A stretch of DNA of 64,000 bases, taken from the NCBI GenBank assembly GCA_015068705.1, contig SVJZ01000001.1:124001-188000 (forward strand), given 5' to 3'. The stretch's first letter is position 1. The number at the start of each line of letters is the position of its first letter. Origin of the DNA: Oscillospiraceae bacterium (lineage in GTDB: Bacteria; Bacillota; Clostridia; UMGS1810). This document shows positions 1 to 6,242 of the stretch, one piece after another. The notes under the pieces are model-generated. The model did no database searches, had not been told where the DNA came from, and saw only the letters and a program-made list of their open reading frames with translations. A program made the position numbers and the translations under genes.

Positions 1-733
1 CACCTATCCCGATCCGCATTACTCCATCTCTCGCCCATCATCGCACACCGCCTGCATTGAATATATCGAATCGGGAACGGGTGTGGTGCAGATTGGCAAT
101 CATCAGTTTCAACCCTCCGGGGGCGACAGCTATTTCCTGCACACCGGCATGGATCAACGCTATCACGCCGACCCGGAATCCCCCTGGAAAAAGTACTTTG
201 TCAATATCACCGGACCATTGGTGGCAGATTTGATAGAAAGTTATCACTTGGCAGGAAGGTATCATTTTAAAAACCTCAACCTGAAAGATGACCTTTGTGC
301 CATCATATCCCTTGCAAAAAAAACAGGAAAAGACAATTCCGCCCAAATGGTATCCGTGCTCAACAGGATGCTGTTTCGCATGCATTGCCACTGTCTGGCA
401 GATGATTTGGGTGCCAGCATTGCAAATCGAATGCGGGATTTTTTAAACACAAAAACCGAGAGCGATTTCCGAATGGAGGAGCTTTGCGATTACATTGGAA
501 AATCCGAATCACAAACCATCAAAATTTTTAAAAACGCATTTGCCACAACCCCCTATCGCTATCTGTTGGACAAAAAAATCGAGCTTGCAAAAAAGCTATT
601 GAGAAATACCAATCTTTCTGTCAAAGAAATTGCCATGCGTCTTCGTTTTGCAGATGAATACTACTTTTCCAATGTGTTCAAGCAAAAATGTGGCAAATCC
701 CCAAGTGCCTACCGAAAAAACGACAAACAATAA
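1..733 (+). CDS. AraC-family transcriptional regulator, 5' truncated by window edge
   Basis: The reading frame is open from base 2 to the TAA at 731-733, so the N-terminus lies outside the window. The visible part begins inside an AraC-type cupin/effector domain and ends with a complete two-HTH AraC DNA-binding domain. The second HTH and the signature near residues KEIAMRLRFADEYYFSN and CGKSPSAYR are clear. Such proteins are usually sugar-responsive activators of a neighbouring operon, which here would be to the left and is not visible. The gene is convergent with the next AraC gene, and its stop codon lies inside a shared hairpin terminator. Family assignment is firm; the ligand is unknown. 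Confidence 0.9.
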   Translation, partial: TYPDPHYSISRPSSHTACIEYIESGTGVVQIGNHQFQPSGGDSYFLHTGMDQRYHADPESPWKKYFVNITGPLVADLIESYHLAGRYHFKNLNLKDDLCAIISLAKKTGKDNSAQMVSVLNRMLFRMHCHCLADDLGASIANRMRDFLNTKTESDFRMEELCDYIGKSESQTIKIFKNAFATTPYRYLLDKKIELAKKLLRNTNLSVKEIAMRLRFADEYYFSNVFKQKCGKSPSAYRKNDKQ

Positions 734-755
734 GACGTGCATTTTGCACGTCTTA
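731..755. terminator. Bidirectional terminator between two convergent AraC genes
   Basis: Perfect 11-bp stem (731-741 with 745-755) with a 3-nt TTT loop, formed by TAAGACGTGCA and its complement. The stop codon of the upstream gene is part of the stem. A T-rich run follows on the plus strand and the minus-strand gene ends 3 nt away, so it can serve both convergent genes. Confidence 0.8.
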
Positions 756-757
756 TA

Positions 758-1570
758 TTATAATTCGATTGCCGTCCGCCGGTATTCACTTGGACTTTTT
801 CCGGTTACTTTTTTAAACACCCTTCGAAAATATGCCGATGAGGTGAATCCCAACACACTGCTGATATCCTCAATCGATTCATACTCTCTACAAAGAAGCA
901 ATGCGGATGCGTGGTTGATCAGAATGCGATTTTTATAGTCGATTGGTGTCATCCCCACCTCTTTTCGAAATACTGCATGAAAGTGCGAAACGCTCATGTT
1001 GCACATGGTTGCAAGGCTCGAAACAGACAATTCCTCTTCCGAATGAAGATTGATGTAATCCATCACCCTCCGGATGCGCGGGTCATATTTGCGTTCGCGC
1101 TTATGTGCCAATGTGGGTAAAATCTGAGCAAGCAACCGGTAAAAATCCCCCATCACCGTCATCTGTTCTGAAATATTACCATTATAGTGTTCGGCTGCAT
1201 AGGAAAAGTTTGCTCGAGTTTCCTCGAAATCGGGCAGTTCTACACGCTGTATTACAAACCCGTCCCGTTCCGAAATACCACATTCTGGTGCAAAACAAAA
1301 ATGATAGCTGATATAGCGGATATCGGGGGTACCCCTCCAGCAAGACTTGTACCTTGAGGTGATGGGCACAAAAATAACGTCTCCCTTTTCCACATGCACC
1401 GTCTGTTCTTTCCCGTCACTATAAAAATGAAAATCTGCCTCACCATCCAGCAGAAGCCCCATACAAAAATGGGGTCTAGGGCAATTGGAAAAATCGCATA
1501 CATTGGAGTTTTGGTACCGATACTCATCTACCTTAAAAAAATCGATATTCGCGATTTCTCTGGTATTCAT
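758..1570 (-). CDS. AraC-family transcriptional regulator
   Basis: 270 aa with an N-terminal cupin-type sensing domain (about residues 20-150; a double-stranded beta-helix pattern including the stretch around HFYSDGKEQTVHVEKGD) and a C-terminal AraC domain with two HTH motifs (about 165-265, ending CKSPSEYRR-like as GKSPSEYRR). The start is ATG at 1570 with AGAGGTGAT upstream. It is divergent from the dehydroquinase-like operon at 1688 and is the obvious candidate regulator. Its own promoter (TTGACA-17-TATAAT) is strong, and a near-palindrome sits just downstream of the expected transcription start, which suggests autoregulation. The effector is not identifiable. Confidence 0.93.
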   Translation of the reverse strand: MNTREIANIDFFKVDEYRYQNSNVCDFSNCPRPHFCMGLLLDGEADFHFYSDGKEQTVHVEKGDVIFVPITSRYKSCWRGTPDIRYISYHFCFAPECGISERDGFVIQRVELPDFEETRANFSYAAEHYNGNISEQMTVMGDFYRLLAQILPTLAHKRERKYDPRIRRVMDYINLHSEEELSVSSLATMCNMSVSHFHAVFRKEVGMTPIDYKNRILINHASALLLCREYESIEDISSVLGFTSSAYFRRVFKKVTGKSPSEYRRTAIEL

Positions 1571-1584
1571 CTGTAATCACCTCT

Positions 1585-1605
1585 CAACAAATCATAGAAT
1601 TGTTG
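1585..1605. promoter_or_regulatory. Candidate operator: 21-bp imperfect palindrome
   Basis: Arms CAACAA and TTGTTG flank a 9-nt centre that adds two further symmetric pairs on each side (TC/GA). It lies between the AraC start codon and its -10 box, at about +5 to +25 of the predicted AraC transcript, a position expected for autorepression or shared control with the divergent operon. Confidence 0.45.
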
Positions 1606-1616
1606 CGTTTTTTCGT

Positions 1617-1645
1617 ATTATATAGTATTTTCTTTTATTTGTCAA
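1617..1645 (-). promoter_or_regulatory. Sigma-A promoter of the AraC gene at 758-1570
   Basis: On the minus strand: -35 TTGACA (1640-1645), 17-nt spacer, -10 TATAAT (1617-1622). Both hexamers match consensus. The predicted start is near 1610, about 40 nt upstream of the ATG. Confidence 0.8.
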
Positions 1646-1650
1646 CATGC

Positions 1651-1656
1651 TAAAAT
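1651..1656 (+). promoter_or_regulatory. Candidate -10 box of the dehydroquinase-like operon
   Basis: TAAAAT lies 31 nt upstream of the ATG at 1688, with no recognisable -35 at 16-18 nt. A weak -35 is typical of promoters that need an AraC-type activator, but a single hexamer is weak evidence. Confidence 0.35.
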
Positions 1657-1687
1657 AGATCCAATAAAACCAAAGGAGGGCCTCCCT

Positions 1688-2470
1688 ATGGCAAGCTTTT
1701 TAAATCATAGCAAACCGCTCGTTACCGGTATGGTGCGTATGCCCGACCCGGAAAATATGCTTGCGGCAATCCGCAACTGCATCTGGGATGGTGCTGATGC
1801 CATCGGCTTTCAGGTGTGTATGCTTGACCCGCAATACCGCACCGACAAAACCCTGACCAAATTATTTTCTGCGTGTGCAGAAAAGCCCATTTATGTTACC
1901 AATTTTCGGGTGGGTTTCAATGAACGCCTGACAGATGAGCAATGTGTAGAGGGGCTGTTGCAAGCATTGCGTTGTGGTGGTACCATGGGTGATGTCATGG
2001 GTGATTTATTCAACCCCACCCCCACCGAAATCAACCGCGAGCCCGAATCGGTCAAACGGCAAAAAGAGGTAATCGACCGCATTCACGACATGGGAAAAGA
2101 GGTTATCATTTCCTCCCACACAAAAATCCCCATGACCATCAACGAAGTGGTGGAGCTGGCACTCGAATATCAGGAACGCGGTGCGGACATGGTAAAAATT
2201 GTCATCAACTCCTTGAGCGAAGAACAAGAGATGGAAGCACTTCAGACCACCCGTGCACTCAAAAAGGCACTGGATGTTCCCTTTCTTTTCCTGTGCAATG
2301 GTTCGCATTATAAAATTCATCGTGCCATGGGGGCAGTGTTTGGCTGCGCAATGACATTGGGCGTACATGAGCACGATCCCATTCATGGCTACAATCAACC
2401 GCGCATCACTGCATTGCGATACCTGCTCGACCATTTTGACTTCACACCCGACCGGGTGATGCTGGACTGA
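1688..2470 (+). CDS. Type I 3-dehydroquinate dehydratase-like protein (TIM barrel) with altered substrate site
   Basis: 260 aa, about the length of AroD. The type I dehydroquinase core is visible: a His in SSHTK (H144) and the Schiff-base Lys in ADMVKIV (K170), with the same spacing as the catalytic His143/Lys170 pair of enteric AroD. A late segment HRAMGAVFGCAMTLG...NQPRI aligns with the R213 to Q236 region (R212, Q237 here). However, the E-x-R at the end of strand 2 that helps bind the dehydroquinate carboxylate is replaced by G40-F-Q42. I infer a Schiff-base aldolase/dehydratase-like enzyme acting on a different substrate, not housekeeping shikimate synthesis. It is first in a three-gene operon; the start is supported by AAGGAGGG 8 nt upstream. 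Confidence 0.75.
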   Translation: MASFLNHSKPLVTGMVRMPDPENMLAAIRNCIWDGADAIGFQVCMLDPQYRTDKTLTKLFSACAEKPIYVTNFRVGFNERLTDEQCVEGLLQALRCGGTMGDVMGDLFNPTPTEINREPESVKRQKEVIDRIHDMGKEVIISSHTKIPMTINEVVELALEYQERGADMVKIVINSLSEEQEMEALQTTRALKKALDVPFLFLCNGSHYKIHRAMGAVFGCAMTLGVHEHDPIHGYNQPRITALRYLLDHFDFTPDRVMLD

Positions 2471-2487
2471 TAAGGAGGATATTCATT

Positions 2488-3495
2488 ATGAAAAAAGCAT
2501 TGGTCATCGGTGCAAGCGGTGCAATGGGCGTTTACCTCGTACCCGAGCTTGTCAGTTTCGGCTACTGCGTGGATGCGGTGAGCCTGGTGCCGTTCCATAG
2601 CAATTCCACACTGGTAAATGATATCTGCGCAGACTTGACCGATATTTCCATTGTAGAAAACCTGTGTGACAACCACTACGATGTGGTGATTGATTTTATG
2701 CACTACACCCATGCAGATGAGAAGTTTTTAAAAACCATCAATCTGTTTATGGAAAACTGCGGGCACTATTTCTTTTTATCCAGCTACCGCGTATATGCAA
2801 ACGAGCAGGTGCCCATCACCGAGGATGCCCCTCTCCTGCTCTATGCGTGTAAGGACGAAAAATTCCTCGCACGAAATGACTATTCCCTTTATAAGGTGCG
2901 GGAAGAAAACGTCATCAGAGAGTCGGGGCATAACAACTGGACCATCGTCCGTCCTGCCATCACCTTTTCCAAGCGACGCGCCCAACTGACCGTGCTGGAA
3001 ATGGAACAATACCTTCCCTTGGTGCGTCAGGGCAAAAAAATCATGCTCCCCGAGGAAGCATTGGATCACCCGGCCACCATGTCCTGGGCAGGAGATGTGG
3101 CAAAAATGTTTGTCCGTCTTGCCAACAATCCTGTCGCATTCGGGCAGATCTATACCATTTCCACCAGCGAGCACCATACCTGGAGAGAGATTGCCGATAT
3201 TTATCACGACCTGATTGGTCTGGAATATGTGGCAGTGGATACCGAAACCTTCATCCATATTTTGTATGATGAGGAATTGCACGAGTTGGTACGCTATCAG
3301 CTGTTGTATGACAGATGTTTTGACCGTATCATAAATAATTCCAAAATTTTACGGGATACCGGTCTTACCGAGGTGGCATTCACTCCGCTCAAAGGCGCAC
3401 TAGCACTGGAATTGAGCCGGTTGCCGCGAGAAATTCCCATCAATGATTTTGAACGTAATTTCTGCGCAAAAATGGATGCATACTTAACCAGATAA
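2488..3495 (+). CDS. NAD-dependent epimerase/dehydratase (extended SDR family)
   Basis: 335 aa. An N-terminal Rossmann dinucleotide-binding motif GASGAMG (residues 8-14) is followed by a Ser-rich strand (FLSSYRVYA) and a Tyr-x3-Lys catalytic motif (YSLYKVREE), the SDR arrangement. The C-terminal half resembles nucleoside-sugar epimerases, but no specific subfamily signature is recognisable. It starts 17 nt after the dehydroquinase-like gene with its own AAGGAGG, so it is co-transcribed. A redox or epimerisation step on the same unknown substrate is likely. Confidence 0.8.
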   Translation: MKKALVIGASGAMGVYLVPELVSFGYCVDAVSLVPFHSNSTLVNDICADLTDISIVENLCDNHYDVVIDFMHYTHADEKFLKTINLFMENCGHYFFLSSYRVYANEQVPITEDAPLLLYACKDEKFLARNDYSLYKVREENVIRESGHNNWTIVRPAITFSKRRAQLTVLEMEQYLPLVRQGKKIMLPEEALDHPATMSWAGDVAKMFVRLANNPVAFGQIYTISTSEHHTWREIADIYHDLIGLEYVAVDTETFIHILYDEELHELVRYQLLYDRCFDRIINNSKILRDTGLTEVAFTPLKGALALELSRLPREIPINDFERNFCAKMDAYLTR

Positions 3496-3506
3496 GGAGG
3501 ATTATA

Positions 3507-4493
3507 GTGAAAGCGATTCTGGTAAAAGAAGGTAAAAGTCTGGTTTGGGACAATGTTTCCGACCCTGTGATAAAACCTGATGAAGTATTGGTGAAAATTG
3601 AATATGCCGCACTCAACCGCGCCGACCTCATGCAGCGCGAGGGAGATTATCCCCCACCCCCAGGTTGTCCCGAATGGATGGGATTGGAGATATCCGGAAC
3701 CATCATAGGGTGTGGTGACGGTCTTCCTGCTGATTGCACCCTAAAAGTTGGCGACAAGGTGTGTGCTCTATTAGGCGGTGGGGGCTATGCAGAATATGTG
3801 GCCGTAAAATATGATATGTGCATGCCCATCCCAGATGGTTGCTCCATGGTAGAGGCGGCAGCAATTCCCGAAGCGTTCGCCACGGCATACCTCAACCTGT
3901 TTATGGAGGGCAATATCAAAGCCTGCGATACCCTCTTAATGCACGCAGGCGCAAGTGGTCTTGCAAGCGTGGTAATCCCCATGGCAAAGGCATTTGGGGT
4001 GCGCGTTATCACCTCGGTTCTGTCGGACGAAATTGCAGATTCCATTTCCCATCTTGGGGCGGATGTTATCATTAATTCCTCCAAAGAACGGGTAGCAGAT
4101 GTACTCAAAGCGCAACTTGACGCAGGGCATCCTGTAGATGTTGCCATTGACTGTCTGGGTGGTGAACACATGGGCGAATGTCTGCCATACCTCTCTCACG
4201 GCGCACGTTGGATCATGATTGCCGCACTGGCGGGGATAAAAACGGAGATCGATCTGAAAAATATTTATGTGCGAAATGTTCGCATTATTGGCAGTACGTT
4301 GCGTTCCCGTACCCCCGAAGTGAAAGCGCAAATTCTTAAAAATCTTGTGGATAATGTATGGCCGAAAGTGGCTTCGGGAGCAGTAAAACCTACCATTTAC
4401 AAGGTGCTCCCCATCACCCAAGCGGAGAAGGCACATGACCTGCTTTATGCGGGGAAAAACATTGGAAAAGTTGTGCTGAAGGTGTGTGAGTAA
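3507..4493 (+). CDS. Zinc-independent medium-chain dehydrogenase/reductase, quinone oxidoreductase-like
   Basis: 328 aa; start GTG at 3507 with AAGGAGG 6 nt upstream. The N-terminal GroES-like domain carries NRADLMQREGDYPPPPG, typical of the PIG3/Qor branch of NAD(P)H:quinone oxidoreductases. The nucleotide-binding segment follows around HAGASGLASVVIPMAKA. No structural or catalytic zinc ligands of alcohol dehydrogenases are seen. Members reduce quinones or alpha,beta-unsaturated carbonyls. Behind a dehydratase-like gene, reduction of an enone product is a reasonable inference. It is last in the operon, followed by a bidirectional terminator. Confidence 0.85.
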   Translation: MKAILVKEGKSLVWDNVSDPVIKPDEVLVKIEYAALNRADLMQREGDYPPPPGCPEWMGLEISGTIIGCGDGLPADCTLKVGDKVCALLGGGGYAEYVAVKYDMCMPIPDGCSMVEAAAIPEAFATAYLNLFMEGNIKACDTLLMHAGASGLASVVIPMAKAFGVRVITSVLSDEIADSISHLGADVIINSSKERVADVLKAQLDAGHPVDVAIDCLGGEHMGECLPYLSHGARWIMIAALAGIKTEIDLKNIYVRNVRIIGSTLRSRTPEVKAQILKNLVDNVWPKVASGAVKPTIYKVLPITQAEKAHDLLYAGKNIGKVVLKVCE

Positions 4494-4500
4494 AATAAAA

Positions 4501-4526
4501 ACAGGGTATCCCGTTAGATACCCTGT
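4501..4526. terminator. Bidirectional intrinsic terminator
   Basis: Stem ACAGGGTATC (4501-4510) with GATACCCTGT (4517-4526), 6-nt loop. It is flanked by AAAATAAAA on the left and TTTTATTTTTT on the right, so it has a U-tract in both directions. It separates the plus-strand MDR gene from the minus-strand SLH protein gene. Confidence 0.92.
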
Positions 4527-4535
4527 TTTTATTTT

Positions 4536-6137
4536 TTATTGTGCTGAAACGCCGTTTTTGTGCAAACGGGTAAAGATGGTTGCAATCTCTGCACGAGTTG
4601 CATTGGCAACGGGACTGAATGCACCGTCACTTCCCATCATGTAACCCGCCTCCTGCACTGCATAAACGCCGTTCTTCGCCCAATCAGCGATGTCGGCATC
4701 ATCATTGAATGCCTCGATTGTTTCGGGCGCAGAAAGCGAAAATGCGCGTGTGAGGATGATTGCAATTTCCTGGCGGGTGGTGAACGCATCGGGAGAGAAG
4801 GAATCCTCGCCCGTTCCGCTTACAATACCTGCCGCACTGAGGGCTGCCACATAGCCTGCCGCCCAGTGACCGTCGGTATCAGCAAATGCAGATTCCTCCG
4901 CAGGGGTAAGCCCCAGATAGCGGCACATTACGGTGGCAAATTCTGCACGGGTAATATTGCCGTCCGGCTTAAAGGAGCCATCCTCATAGCCCGACATGAG
5001 GGACTGGTCAAAGGCGTATTTTACATACTCATTTGCCCAGTGGGAATCAATGTCGTTCGGGTAGGTAACCGAAGGTGCCACAGGCTCGGTGACTACCGGT
5101 TCTTTTACTACCGGCTCGGTAACCACAGGCTGTTTTTCCGGCTCTTTTTGCTCGTTATTTTGGTTAGATTCGGGTTTGGTTGTGGTATTGCCAAGGCTAC
5201 CCTGTGCACCGGTGTTGGTTTTATTGTCGCTGAATGCACCGCCTGCAGGTTTATCGTCCTCGTCATCGCCATCATCCGGCTTGGATTCGGGAATGGGATC
5301 GGGTTTCAACTCCTCATCCGGTGCATATACACGGACGGAAACATCCGGCTTCATGCTGCCATAGGCAATGGCAACCTTATAGTTTCCGGTTTGTGCATCC
5401 TCGGCAACGGGGATTTCGAGTGAAAATTCGCCATCTTCCACCTCAACCTCATAGGATTCCAGCTCTACCCCATCAGGACCTGCGAGAGTAACAGTAAGCG
5501 GTGAAACATCGCTCTTGCCCTTTACCACAATGCTCTCACCCAGTTTGACGGGAGTGGAAACATTGTAGCTATAGGGCGGTTTTACCTCATAGTTCCATTC
5601 CAGAAAGCTCAACACAAAGCTACTGTAATCGTTGGTTTGCTCGTTCTGATTACGGGTGATGACCTGTGTGCCCTTTTCATACCACTCGATGGTACCATAG
5701 GAGGGATATGCGGTTTCTGCCACATGAAACTGCATGGTAAACAGGGTGCCATCATCGGTGATGTCTTTGCTGGATGCATCTCCATAGATAAATTTTACTA
5801 CGCCAGGCTCGGGAACACCACAGGTGATTTTGCCACGGGTACCGATGTTTCCGTTTCCTACGGTAACGGTGCCATCCTTGTGTACTGCCTCAAGAAGCTC
5901 CGGATCATAGCGAAATTCACCCGTCACGATATATGCCCCACCCTTTTCCAGCTGATTGGACTGGAAATCAAAATTCACTGAAAGGGTAAGGGTATCACCG
6001 ATGGTGAATTTTTCTTTATCCATGCGAAGGGAAAGACGAAGGGGTCCGGCATCCGGAATATCAGCAGACACGGGCATCACAACAAGCATAGAGCAAAGCA
6101 GAAGGAATGAGAGTAAGCATGCAATTGTTTTTTTCAT
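4536..6137 (-). CDS. Secreted cohesin-like protein with three C-terminal SLH domains (surface anchor)
   Basis: 533 aa. A signal peptide (residues 1-25, ending PVSA) is followed by a cohesin-like beta-sandwich (about 30-175; pattern GEFRYDPELLEAV and a late FTMQFHV strand). Next comes an Ig-like region (190-270), then a low-complexity acidic/proline linker with PVVTEPVVKEPV-type repeats (275-355), and three S-layer homology repeats (about 360-530; HWANEYVKYAFDQ, HWAAGYVAALSAAG, DWAKNGVYAVQEAG). SLH domains bind pyruvylated cell-wall polymer, so this protein is the likely wall anchor of the cluster. It is the last of five co-directional surface genes. SD AAGGAG sits 7 nt before the ATG. Confidence 0.88.
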   Translation of the reverse strand: MKKTIACLLSFLLLCSMLVVMPVSADIPDAGPLRLSLRMDKEKFTIGDTLTLSVNFDFQSNQLEKGGAYIVTGEFRYDPELLEAVHKDGTVTVGNGNIGTRGKITCGVPEPGVVKFIYGDASSKDITDDGTLFTMQFHVAETAYPSYGTIEWYEKGTQVITRNQNEQTNDYSSFVLSFLEWNYEVKPPYSYNVSTPVKLGESIVVKGKSDVSPLTVTLAGPDGVELESYEVEVEDGEFSLEIPVAEDAQTGNYKVAIAYGSMKPDVSVRVYAPDEELKPDPIPESKPDDGDDEDDKPAGGAFSDNKTNTGAQGSLGNTTTKPESNQNNEQKEPEKQPVVTEPVVKEPVVTEPVAPSVTYPNDIDSHWANEYVKYAFDQSLMSGYEDGSFKPDGNITRAEFATVMCRYLGLTPAEESAFADTDGHWAAGYVAALSAAGIVSGTGEDSFSPDAFTTRQEIAIILTRAFSLSAPETIEAFNDDADIADWAKNGVYAVQEAGYMMGSDGAFSPVANATRAEIATIFTRLHKNGVSAQ

Positions 6138-6182
6138 GGGTAATCTCCTTTCCGCAATTTGGAAAATGTGTGTTTAGATTAA

Positions 6183-6212
6183 TGTGACGCAAGCCCTACG
6201 GCTTGCGTCACA
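6183..6212. repeat. 13-bp perfect hairpin in the intergenic gap, without a U-tract on the transcribed strand
   Basis: TGTGACGCAAGCC (6183-6195) pairs with GGCTTGCGTCACA (6200-6212), 4-nt loop. The flanking genes are both on the minus strand, yet the T-run lies on the plus-strand side, so a minus-strand transcript has A residues before the stem and ATTAATCT after it. It could be an inefficient terminator, an mRNA-stabilising 3' hairpin, or a processing site that sets different levels for the flanking genes. Confidence 0.7.
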
Positions 6213-6242
6213 TTTTTTAGAAAATATGGAGAGGGATATTCA

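Noticed and set aside
1688-2470. Calling the dehydroquinase-like gene aroD
   Set aside because: Key substrate-binding residues are changed and no aromatic-pathway genes are nearby; catalytic residues alone do not support the housekeeping name.
5040-5110. Short tandem repeats (PVVTEPVVKEP type) as a possible CRISPR or phase-variable tract
   Set aside because: They are in-frame proline/threonine linker codons in the SLH protein, imperfect and few; there are no spacers.
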